DNA of 64,000 bases from Bacillus xiapuensis (GTDB lineage: Bacteria; Bacillota; Bacilli; Bacillales; Domibacillaceae): NCBI RefSeq assembly GCF_002797355.1, contig NZ_KZ454939.1, forward strand, positions 308,940-372,939, read 5' to 3'. A model generated the notes under the pieces. It saw only the letters and a program-made list of their open reading frames with translations. It searched no databases and was not told the DNA's origin. Below, piece by piece: positions 28,433-38,265 of the stretch (its first letter is position 1; each line of letters opens with the position of its first letter). A program made the translations under genes and the position numbers.

Positions 28433-29863
28433 ATGAACTTTGAAACGGTCATTGGATTAGAAGTCCATGTAGAGCTTAAAACAGAATCAAAAATCTTTTC
28501 TTCGGCGCCGGCTCACTTCGGTGCTGAACCTAATACAAATACAACAGTGGTCGACTTAGGTTATCCAGGCGTGCTGCCCGTAGTCAATCGGCGCGTCGTG
28601 GAATTTGCGATGAAAGCGGCAATGGCATTAAACTGTGAGATTGCTTCTATTACTAAATTTGACCGCAAAAACTACTTCTACCCCGATAACCCGAAAGCTT
28701 ATCAAATTTCGCAATTCGATAAGCCGATTGGCGAGAACGGCTGGATTGAAATAGAAGTCGGCGGTAAAAAGAAAAAAATCGGCATTACGCGCATTCATAT
28801 GGAAGAAGATGCCGGTAAATTAACGCACACAGGAAACGGCTATTCTTTGTGTGACTTTAACCGCCAAGGAACACCGCTTATTGAAATCGTATCAGAGCCG
28901 GACATTCGCTCTGCGGAAGAAGCTTATGCTTATTTAGAAAAGCTGAAGTCTATTATTCAGTACACAGAAGTGTCTGATTGTAAAATGGAGGAAGGTTCTC
29001 TTCGCTGTGACGCCAACATTTCATTGCGTCCGTTCGGACAAGCGGAGTTCGGTACGAAAACGGAGCTAAAGAACCTCAATTCATTTAACTTCGTTCGCAA
29101 AGGCTTGGAATATGAAGAAAAGCGGCAAGCGGATGTATTATTATCCGGCGGTGTGATTGAACAGGAAACACGCCGTTTTGATGAAGCGTCAGGAAAAACG
29201 TTATTAATGCGCGTTAAAGAAGGCTCTGATGATTATCGCTATTTCCCCGAACCGGATCTGGTGGATATCCATATTGATGAGGAGTGGAAAGAGCGGGTGC
29301 GCGCTTCCATTCCAGAGCTTCCGGATGAGCGCAAAGAACGCTATATGAATGAGCTTGGCTTGCCGGCCCACGATGCCAAGGTGCTGACCATTACGAAAGA
29401 AATGGCGGACTTTTTTGAGGCAACAGTTGACGCAGGCGCAGACGCGAAGCTTGCATCTAACTGGTTAATGGGAGAAGTGTCGGCTTATCTGAACGCCGAA
29501 GCCAAGGAATTGAATGAATGCGCCTTGACACCGGAAAGCTTAGCCGGAATGATCCGCTTAATTGAAAAAGGAACGATTTCTTCGAAAATCGCCAAAAAAG
29601 TATTTAAAGAGCTCATTGAAAATGGCGGAGATGCTGAGAAAATCGTGAAAGAAAAAGGGCTAGTCCAAATTTCGGATGAAGGCGCCCTGATGAAATATGT
29701 AACGGAAGCATTAGATGCCAATCCGCAATCCGTTGAAGATTTTAAAAACGGAAAAAGCAAGGCCATCGGCTTCTTAGTCGGCCAAATCATGAAAGCGACT
29801 AAAGGACAAGCAAACCCAGCTGTTCTGAACAAGCTATTAATGGAAGAAATCAAAAAGCGCTAG
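28433..29863 (+). CDS. gatB: Asp-tRNA(Asn)/Glu-tRNA(Gln) amidotransferase subunit B
   Basis: 476 residues from ATG 28433 ([20 protein letters not shown]), preceded by AAGGGGTG; an upstream GTG at 28424 falls inside that site. It phosphorylates and amidates the misacylated tRNA. Visible are the GatB cradle domain with [21 protein letters not shown], the SRCDANISL-type block [13 protein letters not shown], and the C-terminal YqeY-like tRNA-binding helical domain ending [19 protein letters not shown]. Last gene of gatCAB; a strong terminator follows 65 bp later. Confidence 0.97.
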   Translation: MNFETVIGLEVHVELKTESKIFSSAPAHFGAEPNTNTTVVDLGYPGVLPVVNRRVVEFAMKAAMALNCEIASITKFDRKNYFYPDNPKAYQISQFDKPIGENGWIEIEVGGKKKKIGITRIHMEEDAGKLTHTGNGYSLCDFNRQGTPLIEIVSEPDIRSAEEAYAYLEKLKSIIQYTEVSDCKMEEGSLRCDANISLRPFGQAEFGTKTELKNLNSFNFVRKGLEYEEKRQADVLLSGGVIEQETRRFDEASGKTLLMRVKEGSDDYRYFPEPDLVDIHIDEEWKERVRASIPELPDERKERYMNELGLPAHDAKVLTITKEMADFFEATVDAGADAKLASNWLMGEVSAYLNAEAKELNECALTPESLAGMIRLIEKGTISSKIAKKVFKELIENGGDAEKIVKEKGLVQISDEGALMKYVTEALDANPQSVEDFKNGKSKAIGFLVGQIMKATKGQANPAVLNKLLMEEIKKR

Positions 29864-29928
29864 CAAATAAAATGCACTCCTTAATTAGGAACTGCGCTTT
29901 GTTATAATAAGGGGATTTTTACAGATCA

Positions 29929-29982
29929 ACCGTCTCCAGCCGGGCGACTCTTCGCTTATGCAGGCTGGAGACGGTTTTTTAT
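29929..29982 (+). terminator. Terminator of the gatCAB operon
   Basis: 13-bp perfect arms ACCGTCTCCAGCC (29929-29941) and GGCTGGAGACGGT (29963-29975), followed by TTTTTTATT. Confidence 0.92.
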
Positions 29983-30232
29983 TGTCCGGCCGCAAGTCTG
30001 GTAGGGTGAAGGCAGAGAATAGACGGCTAAAGTGATCATCAAAAGTAAGAATTTTCTTTCATCCGTGCTGCTGAAGGAAGAAATAAGGCTCTTCCATTCA
30101 ACGCCTTAGTCCCTTGCATCTGGCAGCCTGCATGCGGGATCGGGCTGCTATTCCGAGTTGACGAATAAGGAATTAAAGTTTAAAGTATATATAACTCATA
30201 AAAATAATCGGGATTGAACAGGAGGGATCAAA
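29983..30232. other. Intergenic region with dispersed repeat copy B
   Basis: No gene. At 30053-30120, in inverted orientation, it contains a degenerate repeat also seen at 36276-36342 and 61976-62034 (common core AAGGCGTTG, then a CTT-rich block and TTCAGCAG). AT-rich sequence near 30180 probably holds the esterase promoter. Confidence 0.45.
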
Positions 30233-31003
30233 ATGAAAGAACAGTATCGTGTGATACCTGGTGCTGAAGCGTTTTATTTTGAAGGTAATGAAATAGGTAT
30301 TATACTTTCACATGGCTTTATGGGAACCCCGCAAAGTGTGAAATACATTGGGAAAGGTCTGGCGGCCAAAGGGTTTACTGTTTTAGCTCCACGGCTCAAA
30401 GGGCATGGCACGCATCCTCTCGATATGGAAAAATGCCGCTATGAAGATTGGTACGAAAGCTTTCAGCAAGCTTATGGCACGCTGAAAGCCCAAGAGAAGC
30501 AAGTGTTTGTATTGGGCCAATCGATGGGAGGCACACTAGCTCTTAAATTGGCTTCTGAATATCAGGATATCGCGGGGATCATCACGATCAATGCAGCTTT
30601 GGCACTTCCGTCCTTTGATTATTTGAAGTCAACGCCAGCCCCGCGATTTATTGATGAGGGACCGGCGGATATTAAAGCTGCGGACGTTCAGGAAATCACC
30701 TATGATCAAGCGCCTGTACGTGCTATTCGTGAATTGCAAAGATTAATGGTCGAAGTGCCGGGCTGTTTCTCTCAAGTCACTGCCCCTGCGCTCTGTATCA
30801 AATCCTTCATTGATCATGTGGTCCCTCCAGAGAGCACGGTGTACATTTATCAATCGATTGCTTCTAAAAACAAAAGCCTCGTAACATTGCCGAATTCCTA
30901 TCATGTTGCTTCAATGGATCATGATAAGGATTTGATCATCGAGCAAGCGGCGAGCTTTATTCTGGAGCATGCATCGGTGCAGCCGCGCGCGACGGCACAA
31001 TGA
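30233..31003 (+). CDS. est: Carboxylesterase / monoacylglycerol lipase-type alpha/beta hydrolase
   Basis: 256 residues, the small compact type known from Bacillus and Geobacillus esterases (Est30 group). The triad is readable: Ser97 in GQSMGG, Asp194 in SFIDHVVPPE, and His224 in NSYHVASMDHD. The oxyanion loop is LSHGFMGTP (residues 26-33). It is cytoplasmic, as no signal peptide is present. It hydrolyses short or medium acyl esters; the physiological substrate is unknown. ATG 30233 follows GGAGGGATC. It is convergent with argD and shares a bidirectional terminator with it. The C-terminal tail (VQPRATAQ) is a short extension. Confidence 0.9.
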   Translation: MKEQYRVIPGAEAFYFEGNEIGIILSHGFMGTPQSVKYIGKGLAAKGFTVLAPRLKGHGTHPLDMEKCRYEDWYESFQQAYGTLKAQEKQVFVLGQSMGGTLALKLASEYQDIAGIITINAALALPSFDYLKSTPAPRFIDEGPADIKAADVQEITYDQAPVRAIRELQRLMVEVPGCFSQVTAPALCIKSFIDHVVPPESTVYIYQSIASKNKSLVTLPNSYHVASMDHDKDLIIEQAASFILEHASVQPRATAQ

Positions 31004-31018
31004 AGATTGCTCAGTAAA

Positions 31019-31056
31019 GGGAACAAGGAATGTCCGTTTGGACATTCCTTGTTCCC
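31019..31056. terminator. Bidirectional terminator between esterase and argD
   Basis: Perfect 17-bp arms GGGAACAAGGAATGTCC / GGACATTCCTTGTTCCC around GTTT. One end touches the argD stop codon; the esterase stop is 16 bp away on the other side. Confidence 0.85.
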
Positions 31057-32198
31057 TATGGCGCGCGGAATGCGGCGGCTATAATGGCAGCGGCCTGTTT
31101 GATTTCGTTATCGGAAACCGTAAGCGGCGGAAGCAGGCGCAGGACGTGTGTGCCCGCCGTTAGCAGCAGAAGCCCCCGCTCACGGATTGCGGCTACATAA
31201 GGGGCGGCTTCTTCGGTCAGCTCAATGCCAATCATGAGCCCTTTTCCTTTTATTTTCTTTACTTGCGGCATGAGGGAAAGCTCCGAATTCAGCGCAGCGG
31301 CCAACTGTTTCCCTTTTGCTGCTACTTGCTGCAAAAATGTTTCTTCAAAAACAGTTTGCAGCGTAACTTTCGCTGCAGCGAGAGACACAGGGTTGCCGCC
31401 GAAAGTGGAACCGTGTGAACCTGGTGAGAAAGCGCTCGCCAGTTCCTTTTTGCCGATGATGGCTCCGAGGGGCAAACCGTTGGCGATGCCTTTGGCGGTG
31501 GAGACGATATCAGGATCTAATCCCGCATGCTGGAAAGCGAAAGCTTTCCCAGTTCGGCCAATGCCGGTTTGCACTTCGTCTACAATAATCAAGGAACCAT
31601 TTTGCTGGACGAGTTCCGCAGCTGCTTGCAAAAATTCATCTTCCGCCGCATGGATGCCTCCTTCTCCTTGAATGACTTCAAATAGAAGTCCCGCTGTGTC
31701 GTCATCCAATGCGCATCGGAGCGCTTCTAAATCATGTAAAGGCACATATTCAAAGGTAGGCAGCATCGGGCCGAATCCTGATTTGATCTTATCCTGTCCT
31801 GTCGCAGCCATAGTGGCAAATGTCCGGCCGTGAAATGAGCTGATAAACGTAATTATTTTGCTTCTCCCGGTTGCTTTGCGCGCCAGCTTAATGGCTGCTT
31901 CATTTGCTTCCGCACCGCTGTTGGCGAAAAAAACAAGGTCCAGGCCAGAGGCATCAGCCAGCTGTTTAGCCACTTCTTCCTGCAGTTCGCTTTGGAATAA
32001 ATTCGAAGTGTGCCAAAACTGATTCAGCTGCTGTTCGACGGCTGCTTTGACTTGATCGTTGACATGGCCAAGATTGCAGACGCCGATGCCGGAGGTGAAA
32101 TCCAAATATTTTCTTCCGCTGACATCTGTCAGCCACGCCCCTTTAGCCGCTTGCGGGGTCACGTCCCAGCGTTTGTAGGTTGGGAATAAGTGGCTCAT
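31056..32198 (-). CDS. argD: Acetylornithine aminotransferase
   Basis: 380 residues. PLP-dependent class III aminotransferase converting N-acetylglutamate semialdehyde to N-acetylornithine. PLP contacts are NSGAEANEAAIKLARK (near 93), SFHGRT, VDEVQTG (Asp207) and the Schiff-base Lys236 in VSTAKGIANG. The start is ATG 32198, which overlaps the argB stop (ATGA) and follows AAGGTGAT. Upstream Met codons would lie inside argB. Last gene of the argC-argJ-argB-argD operon, directly followed by a terminator. Confidence 0.95.
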   Translation of the reverse strand: MSHLFPTYKRWDVTPQAAKGAWLTDVSGRKYLDFTSGIGVCNLGHVNDQVKAAVEQQLNQFWHTSNLFQSELQEEVAKQLADASGLDLVFFANSGAEANEAAIKLARKATGRSKIITFISSFHGRTFATMAATGQDKIKSGFGPMLPTFEYVPLHDLEALRCALDDDTAGLLFEVIQGEGGIHAAEDEFLQAAAELVQQNGSLIIVDEVQTGIGRTGKAFAFQHAGLDPDIVSTAKGIANGLPLGAIIGKKELASAFSPGSHGSTFGGNPVSLAAAKVTLQTVFEETFLQQVAAKGKQLAAALNSELSLMPQVKKIKGKGLMIGIELTEEAAPYVAAIRERGLLLLTAGTHVLRLLPPLTVSDNEIKQAAAIIAAAFRAP

Positions 32199-32965
32199 AG
32201 GATCACCTTCTCTTTCATAAACTTTGTTCCATACCACTGTCCATTCTGATAAAAAGATTTTTTCCCGGAAACGATATGCACGTCACCAGCGTGATGGGTT
32301 AAGGCTTTTAAGGCAGATTGGACTTTCGGAATCATTCCGCCCTGAATCACTCCGTTGGTGATCAGTGCTTTCGTTTCTTGTTCCGTTAGCTGAGAAAGCA
32401 GTTTCCCCTCCTGTAAGACTCCATCTACATCTGTGACGATTAGAAAATGGTCGGCATTCAAGGCGTTGGCAACCGCGCAGGCAGCATGATCAGCATTCAC
32501 ATTTAACACGGCGCCATTAGGACCGGATGCCAGCGGAGTAAGGACGGGCATCAGCTTCTGGCTGCACAGCAGCCGGATAAAGGTGCTGTTGACTTTCGTG
32601 ACATCGCCGACAAACCCAAGCTCTTCTTGATTGATGAAGTCCGCTTCGAGCAGGGCGTTGTCGCTGGAATTGACGCCAATTGCCGCGATTCCATGCGCTT
32701 CAAGCATGCGGACCAGCTTGCGGTTTAAGCTGCCGGCAAGGGCCAGTTCAGCTGTTTGCAGCACTTGTTCCGATGTGACGCGCAAGCCGTTTTTAAATTC
32801 GCTCTCAACTTGCAGAGCCTCAAGCATCGCATTAATCTCGGGGCCGCCTCCGTGAACAAATACAATCGCATGTCCGCTTTCCGATAATTCTTTCATGCTG
32901 GCAAAGAAAGCGTCATCTAACTCATTCAGGACACTTCCGCCGCATTTGACAACAATGGTTTTCAT
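32195..32965 (-). CDS. argB: Acetylglutamate kinase
   Basis: 256 residues of the amino-acid kinase family, phosphorylating N-acetylglutamate, second step of arginine synthesis. The N-terminal VKCGGSVL (ATP phosphate loop), FVHGGGPEINAML (acetylglutamate site), LNVNADHAACAVANAL and VTDVDGVL blocks are all present. It is of the short, arginine-insensitive type, lacking the N-terminal helix of feedback-inhibited hexameric enzymes. This fits an operon with a cyclic pathway via argJ, where control usually acts elsewhere. 63 bp separate it from argJ; it overlaps argD by 4 nt. Confidence 0.95.
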   Translation of the reverse strand: MKTIVVKCGGSVLNELDDAFFASMKELSESGHAIVFVHGGGPEINAMLEALQVESEFKNGLRVTSEQVLQTAELALAGSLNRKLVRMLEAHGIAAIGVNSSDNALLEADFINQEELGFVGDVTKVNSTFIRLLCSQKLMPVLTPLASGPNGAVLNVNADHAACAVANALNADHFLIVTDVDGVLQEGKLLSQLTEQETKALITNGVIQGGMIPKVQSALKALTHHAGDVHIVSGKKSFYQNGQWYGTKFMKEKVIL

Positions 32966-33028
32966 AATATTCTCCTTTTTAGAAAAAAGCGCAAGGAGCC
33001 GCTCGCGCTGACTCCATGGCTTTAATGA

Positions 33029-34264
33029 TTAAGTCCGGTAGCTAGCGTTTATTTTGATATAATCATATGAAAGGTCGCAGCCCCACGCCCGGCCGCATCC
33101 GTCCCCTGTGTGTAAATGAACGGTGATTTTAACCGTATCGCCTTTAAAATAATCCGTGAGTTGTTTTTCTGAATAACAAACGACTTCGCTTTGTTCAAGG
33201 ATTTTTTGATTGCCGATCGCGATATCGATCCTGTTTGGATTGAGCATGATATTGGCCGAGCCGATTGCGCTAATGATGCGTCCCCAGTTAGCATCCGCGC
33301 CGAAAACAGCTGTCTTCACAAGGTTGGAACCAACGACTGCTTTGGCGGCTGTCCGGGCTTCTTCGTCATTAAATGCTCCAGATACTTCCACTTCTACAAG
33401 CTTCGTTGCCCCTTCTCCGTCTCTGGCAATCATTTTTGCTAATGTTTCACTCGTCTTCTTGAGCATAAATAAAAAGGCAGGCCAATCGCGATGCTCCGGA
33501 GACAGCGGCTGGTTGCCGGCAAGTCCGCTGGCCAGCACCATCACGGTGTCATTGGTGGATGTATCACCGTCTACCGTAATCTGGTTAAAGGTTTGATCGG
33601 TCACTAACCGCAGAGCCGCCTGCAAATGCTCAGAAGCAATGGCCGCATCAGTTGTGATATAGGCAAGCATCGTAGCCATGTTCGGGTGAATCATGCCAGA
33701 CCCTTTCGCTGCGCCGCCCATCGTGACCGTTTGGCCATCTATTTTCGTTTGAAAGGCGCATTTTTTAGTTTGTGTATCCGTGGTCAGAATGGCTGTTTCA
33801 AATGGCTCGGCATTCTGTGAATGCAGCGCTGGCGGCAGCTGCTGAATGCCGGCTTTTATCTTCTCCATTTGCAAATATTCACCAATCACACCCGTAGAAG
33901 AAACAGCAACATAATGCTCGGGCAGGCCGAAAGCTTTCGCTGTCCATTGCCGGGTTTCATAGGCATCCTCCAGCCCTTGTTTGCCGGTGCAAGCATTGGC
34001 GCAGCCAGAATTGACAAGAATGGCCTGCAGTTTATTCTCCAAGGAAAGACTGTCCTGAGTGACTTTAAGGGGAGCAGCCTGGAAATGACTTGCCGTATAA
34101 ACAGCAGCACATTCGGCCGGCACCTCGCTGAAGAGGATCCCTAAATCATTTCTTGCTTCGCGGACGCCCGAGCAGACCCCCGCCGCCATAAAGCCTTTTG
34201 GGGAGAGGATGGACCCCGCTTGAATTTCATATAAAGGAGCTTCTTTTATCGACTGTATCTTCAT
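33029..34264 (-). CDS. argJ: Bifunctional glutamate N-acetyltransferase / ornithine acetyltransferase
   Basis: 411 residues, secondarily autoprocessed between Ala197 and Thr198 in MIHPNMATMLAYITTDA, Thr198 then being the nucleophile of the beta subunit. It transfers acetyl from acetylornithine to glutamate and, in the bifunctional type, also makes acetylglutamate from acetyl-CoA. NSGCANACTG (near 85) and DGEGATKLVEV mark the family. No argA or argE is seen in the window, consistent with the cyclic route. ATG 34264 is preceded by GTAGGAGGC. Second gene of the operon. Confidence 0.95.
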   Translation of the reverse strand: MKIQSIKEAPLYEIQAGSILSPKGFMAAGVCSGVREARNDLGILFSEVPAECAAVYTASHFQAAPLKVTQDSLSLENKLQAILVNSGCANACTGKQGLEDAYETRQWTAKAFGLPEHYVAVSSTGVIGEYLQMEKIKAGIQQLPPALHSQNAEPFETAILTTDTQTKKCAFQTKIDGQTVTMGGAAKGSGMIHPNMATMLAYITTDAAIASEHLQAALRLVTDQTFNQITVDGDTSTNDTVMVLASGLAGNQPLSPEHRDWPAFLFMLKKTSETLAKMIARDGEGATKLVEVEVSGAFNDEEARTAAKAVVGSNLVKTAVFGADANWGRIISAIGSANIMLNPNRIDIAIGNQKILEQSEVVCYSEKQLTDYFKGDTVKITVHLHTGDGCGRAWGCDLSYDYIKINASYRT

Positions 34265-34286
34265 TCGTTTGCCTCCTACGTTAAGA

Positions 34287-35324
34287 TTATGGGTACAGGG
34301 GAAAGTTTTTTAATCCGGCCGTTTCCTCCAGTCCAAACATGAGGTTGGCGTTTTGCACGGCCTGGCCGGCGGCTCCCTTCATTAAGTTATCAATGACAGC
34401 GACTATCGTAAGGCGCCCGGTCCGTTCATCTGCATCCATGCCGATATCACAGAAATTGGAGCCCGTGACCGCTTTAATACTCGGAAATTCACCGATCGGG
34501 CGAATTCGCACGAAATGATCGCGGGCATAGGCTTCTTCATATAGCCGATGGATATCCCGAGTGTCCAGCCGCCTTTTCATGGGGGCGTAAATCGTTGTCA
34601 TGATGCCGCGGGTAACAGGCAGCAAATGAGCAGAGAAGGTAATCGGACCAGTTTGTGTATGCCAGAGATTCAATTGTTGTTGAATTTCGGGAATATGCTG
34701 ATGCTGATTGACCTTGTAAATTTGAAAATTATCGTTCATTTCAGCAAAGTGAATGTTTTGCGACAATCCGCGGCCCGCTCCAGAAACGCCTGATTTGGCA
34801 TCGATGATGATCCACGCCGGGTCAATGATTTCCGCTTGCAGCGCCGGAGCAATTCCTAACAGGGCGGCTGTGGGGAAACAGCCTGGATTGGAAAGGAGAT
34901 TGGCCGATTGAATTTGATCGCGGTTCCATTCAGTTAAGCCATATACCGCTTGCTGGAGAACGGCAGGAAGAGCGGGTTCTTTTTTGTACCACTTTTTATA
35001 ATTTTCTGGATCTTTCAAGCGCAAATCACCTGATAAATCAACGACTTTCGTTCCGTTTTTAAGCAGCTGAGGAGCGAGGCTTGCGGAAGCGCCTGAAGGA
35101 ACAGCCAGAAAGACAACATCCGCTGTTTGAGTGATTTCTTCCGGTTCGATTTGCACCAGCGGCAAAGCACAAATATCTTGAAGATGCGGATAATCCTCCG
35201 TAACGGGCACTTGATCTTTGCTTGAAGAGTAAATGGATTGAAGGTGGAATTCCGGATGATTGGATAAAAGCCGTATAAGCTCAATTCCCCCATAGCCAGA
35301 AGCACCAATGACAGCAGCTTTCAT
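34287..35324 (-). CDS. argC: N-acetyl-gamma-glutamyl-phosphate reductase
   Basis: 345 residues. An NADPH-binding Rossmann start (MKAAVIGASGYGGIELIRLL) is followed by the catalytic Cys149 in LLSNPGCFPTAA and the catalytic His region HQHIPEI. It reduces acetylglutamyl phosphate to the semialdehyde. First gene of argCJBD, with ATG 35324 behind ATAGGAGGC. The upstream promoter and ARG-like boxes indicate repression by the arginine repressor AhrC/ArgR. Confidence 0.96.
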   Translation of the reverse strand: MKAAVIGASGYGGIELIRLLSNHPEFHLQSIYSSSKDQVPVTEDYPHLQDICALPLVQIEPEEITQTADVVFLAVPSGASASLAPQLLKNGTKVVDLSGDLRLKDPENYKKWYKKEPALPAVLQQAVYGLTEWNRDQIQSANLLSNPGCFPTAALLGIAPALQAEIIDPAWIIIDAKSGVSGAGRGLSQNIHFAEMNDNFQIYKVNQHQHIPEIQQQLNLWHTQTGPITFSAHLLPVTRGIMTTIYAPMKRRLDTRDIHRLYEEAYARDHFVRIRPIGEFPSIKAVTGSNFCDIGMDADERTGRLTIVAVIDNLMKGAAGQAVQNANLMFGLEETAGLKNFPLYP

Positions 35325-35335
35325 GTTAGCCTCCT

Positions 35336-35412
35336 ATTGCATAATTATTTATAGAATTAAATAATTATTAGTGTTTTTTTATAATTATAAGATTGTCAAT
35401 CCTTGAAATCAA
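35336..35412 (-). promoter_or_regulatory. arg operon promoter with ARG (AhrC) boxes
   Basis: On the minus strand, TTGATT (35412-35407), 17 bp, TATAAT (35389-35384). Downstream of the -10 are two ARG-like boxes: ATTGCATAATTATTTATA (35336-35353) and AATTAAATAATTATTAGT (35355-35372). Both are close to the ATAATTATT-centred AhrC consensus and lie so as to block transcription start. Confidence 0.75.
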
Positions 35413-35541
35413 CCACTTTTAGAAAATATCCGTAGAATATGCGATAATAATATAGAGAGACACAGAAAAAGGATTTTGATCAAGCATCTCGAATAACCAA
35501 TAAGGGATGAGATTTCTAAGAATGATATGGAGGAAGCAGCC

Positions 35542-36105
35542 ATGAATTTGATGGAGTGGTTTGAAAAAGGAGTTTCACCGGATGATTATATAGAGCAAAT
35601 GAAAACAAATCAGGAAAACGTTAAATATATTCAGTCTTCCTTTCACATTCAAAAGGAGGAAGCATCCTTCTTGGCAAGACTGAAAGAGGAGAATTTAAAG
35701 GCGATTGTGCTGACGGAAGACTGGTGCGGGGATGCGATGATGAACATTCCGATCTTTCTGGAAGTGGCCAAGCATGCTGGAATAGAGGTCCGTTTTCTAT
35801 ATAGGGATGAAAATTTGGAGTTAATGGATCAGTATTTAACGAATGGAACGTCTCGAGCGATTCCGATTATGATCTTTATGAATGAACAGGGGGAAGAGCA
35901 AGCGATATGGGGGCCGCGGGCTGCAGCAGTGCAGGAGCTGGTCAACAGCAAGCGCTCAAGCTTGCCGCCGCTTGATCATGAAGATTTTGAAGCCCGGCAA
36001 ACGGAGATGTTTCGCGAACTGACGGATGCATTTCTTCATGAAAAGGGATTGTGGCAGGAAGTGTACCGGAGTATAAAGACGGCATTGACTGAAAAGCTAT
36101 TGTAA
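35542..36105 (+). CDS. Thioredoxin-like family protein
   Basis: 187 residues from ATG 35542; GGAGGAAG lies 7 nt before, inside which an upstream ATG (35527) falls. The thioredoxin fold is suggested by LKAIVLTEDWCGDAMMNIP (single active-site Cys62 in WCGD), FLYRDENLELMDQY and the cis-Pro loop SRAIPIMIFMNEQGEE. Only one Cys is present at the CxxC site, so it may be a monothiol or glutathione-type reductant, or bacilliredoxin-like, not a classical disulfide reductase. It is monocistronic, cytoplasmic, and similar to short uncharacterised thioredoxins of Bacilli. Confidence 0.75.
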   Translation: MNLMEWFEKGVSPDDYIEQMKTNQENVKYIQSSFHIQKEEASFLARLKEENLKAIVLTEDWCGDAMMNIPIFLEVAKHAGIEVRFLYRDENLELMDQYLTNGTSRAIPIMIFMNEQGEEQAIWGPRAAAVQELVNSKRSSLPPLDHEDFEARQTEMFRELTDAFLHEKGLWQEVYRSIKTALTEKLL

Positions 36106-36412
36106 AAAGGGACAGGCATCGGGAGCGCACTTCCTGGCCTGTTTTTTGTCTGGATCAGTGCTTTGCAGGGGGGTTTAGCCCGCATGCAAGATTCTCCCTT
36201 TAAGAAAGGAAGAGGAAGCAAGAGGCTGAGCGGGAAATCACGGCACCTGAATGCCTGATTCGTTCGGGTCTGTACGATGCAGGTGACAAAGGCGTTGCGA
36301 TAGCAGCCTTTATTCTTCTTTTCAGCAGGACGAAAGAAGCCCCAATGTTTGGAGCTTCACTTTCATTCGTTTTTTGAAAATGGATAAACACCAGGATGAA
36401 GGAGGTGAGAGG
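36106..36412. other. Intergenic region with weak terminator and dispersed repeat copy A
   Basis: ACAGGC / GGCCTGTTTTTT near 36110-36150 may end the thioredoxin-like gene. At 36276-36342 lies a copy of the degenerate dispersed repeat (GATGCAGGTGACAAAGGCGT and onward to CAGCAGGACGAAAGAA). No gene. Confidence 0.45.
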
Positions 36413-37213
36413 ATGGATGCCGTATCCAGCTATTTGCAGCGATTGAGAATTGGAAAGGAACAACCGAGTTTAAATTATTTGCAGCGGCTGATCCAGCACC
36501 ATTTGTCGTTTATCCCCTATGAAACGTTCAGCAAATTTCATTATTACAATCAAAACCACAGGGATATCCCCAGCTTTTCAGTCTATGTTAAGAACTTGGA
36601 AGATAGGGGCTGGGGAGGCACCTGCTATTCACTAAACGTGAACTTCGCCCGCCTATTGCAGCGGCTTGGATTTACTTGCTCGTTTGTTCGCGTGCTGCCG
36701 GGGCATGCCGCTATTATGGTGATCATGGAGGGGAGAAGGTTTTATGTCGATGTCGGCTACGGTTCCCCTATTATCCGCCCCATTGAGCTAGAAAGCCGGC
36801 ATCGCCACGTTCTGCATGGATTTGGGGAAGAAATCATTTTTACCAATCGAAATGAGAAAAACTTTTTACTTGAACGGCGCGCCAACGGCAAAACATTTGT
36901 GACGAAGCAAATTCATTGGCTTCCGCTCACGGAAGAAGAGCTGAAGGAGGACATTTGTGCCTCCTACCAAGATGCGGATCACAACATTACGATGCGCCGG
37001 ATATCGGCTGTCCGCTTTAATGGAAATGACTGCTACTTTTTGAGGAATCATACGCTGAAGGTGATCAATTACCGCCATATTAAAGCCCGTCATTTTCAGG
37101 AGAAAGAGCAATGGAAGAAGGCGGTTGCGGAATCCTTTCAAGTGGACGAGCAAGCATTGGAGGAATCCATTCTCTTTTTGGAAAAAAGGGGCGTAAGATT
37201 GTTTGCAAAATAG
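36413..37213 (+). CDS. Arylamine N-acetyltransferase
   Basis: 266 residues from ATG 36413 after GGAGGTGAG. Cysteine-protease-like triad: Cys71 in GWGGTCYSLN (the family's RGG-x-C motif, here WGGTC), His98 in PGHAAIMV and Asp113 in YVDVGYGSP. It acetylates arylamines or hydrazines with acetyl-CoA; in Bacilli such enzymes detoxify aromatic amines or act on bacterial metabolites. Length is near the usual 255-280. It stands alone between the thioredoxin-like gene and dagK, a position not shared with B. subtilis as I know it. Confidence 0.9.
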   Translation: MDAVSSYLQRLRIGKEQPSLNYLQRLIQHHLSFIPYETFSKFHYYNQNHRDIPSFSVYVKNLEDRGWGGTCYSLNVNFARLLQRLGFTCSFVRVLPGHAAIMVIMEGRRFYVDVGYGSPIIRPIELESRHRHVLHGFGEEIIFTNRNEKNFLLERRANGKTFVTKQIHWLPLTEEELKEDICASYQDADHNITMRRISAVRFNGNDCYFLRNHTLKVINYRHIKARHFQEKEQWKKAVAESFQVDEQALEESILFLEKRGVRLFAK

Positions 37214-37307
37214 CTTTTTTTTTGGAAACGTAGTAATATAAAAAAAGCGTAAAAGAACCTAGGAAAAAGTAAACATAACAATCGATTGAAGACTAGGATG
37301 GATACAA

Positions 37308-38225
37308 ATGAAAAGAGCAAGAATTATTTATAATCCGACATCAGGGCGTGAGCTTTTCAAGAAGCACTTGCCGCTAGTACTGCAGAAGCTGGAAGAAGCG
37401 GGGTACGAAACATCCGCTCATGCAACCACGTCAGAGGGCGATGCCACGCGAGCGGCGAAGATAGCTGTTGAGCGCCGCTATGATATTGTGATCGCAGCGG
37501 GTGGAGACGGGACATTGAACGAAGTTGTCAATGGTCTTGCGGAACAGGAGTATCGGCCGAAGCTCGGGGTCATTCCGATGGGAACAACGAATGATTTTGC
37601 ACGCGCTTTGCAGATTCCTCGGGATGATATTCAGCGCGCTGTTGATGTCATTATTCATGGCGATACGATCCCGGTGGATATCGGCCGGATGAATGACCGC
37701 TATTTTGTCAATATCGCGGGGGGCGGCCGCTTAACCGAGCTTACATATGAAGTGCCGAGCAAATTAAAGACCATGCTTGGCCAAATGGCCTATTACTTAA
37801 AGGGAATCGAGATGCTGCCGTCGATTAAAGCCTCACAGGTGTCTATCGAATATGACGGCAAGCTGTTTGAAGGCGAGGTTATGCTGTTTTTAATTGCGCT
37901 GACTAATTCAGTGGGCGGTTTTGAAAAGCTGGCCCCGGATTCCTCTGTGAATGACGGATTGTTCTCAGTGTTAATTCTAAAGAAAACAAGCCTGCCGGAA
38001 TTTATCCGTATTGCCAGTCTTGCTTTGCGCGGAGAACATCTTCAGGATGATCATGTCATCTACACGAAGGCGAACCGCGTGAAAATCACCTCTCCTGAAA
38101 AGGTGTTAATAAATCTCGATGGAGAACTGGGCGGTTCATCACCGGCCGATTTCGAAAATTTGTATCGTCACATCGAGGTATTTGCCCCTGTCGATCAATT
38201 GCGTCCACAAGATAGAATTTATTAA
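37308..38225 (+). CDS. dagK: Diacylglycerol kinase (soluble, DagK)
   Basis: 305 residues of the DGK catalytic family. It has NPTSGRELFKKH at the N-terminus, the nucleotide loop GGDGTLNEVVNGL (65-77), PMGTTNDFARAL, and the DGLFSVLILKK C-terminal lobe. It phosphorylates diacylglycerol released by lipoteichoic acid synthesis, returning it to phospholipid; in B. subtilis it is the essential yerQ. There it lies just upstream of yefA/rlmCD; here about 8.7 kb of other genes separate the two, so this stretch is an insertion or rearrangement relative to B. subtilis. A strong terminator follows. Confidence 0.95.
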   Translation: MKRARIIYNPTSGRELFKKHLPLVLQKLEEAGYETSAHATTSEGDATRAAKIAVERRYDIVIAAGGDGTLNEVVNGLAEQEYRPKLGVIPMGTTNDFARALQIPRDDIQRAVDVIIHGDTIPVDIGRMNDRYFVNIAGGGRLTELTYEVPSKLKTMLGQMAYYLKGIEMLPSIKASQVSIEYDGKLFEGEVMLFLIALTNSVGGFEKLAPDSSVNDGLFSVLILKKTSLPEFIRIASLALRGEHLQDDHVIYTKANRVKITSPEKVLINLDGELGGSSPADFENLYRHIEVFAPVDQLRPQDRIY

Positions 38226-38265
38226 GAGCTATGAAAAGGGGCTGCCTCATAAGCCCCTAAAATAA

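Noticed and set aside
31225-31671. 148-codon plus-strand frame opposite argD
   Set aside because: Antisense shadow; argD has full catalytic motifs in the other frame.
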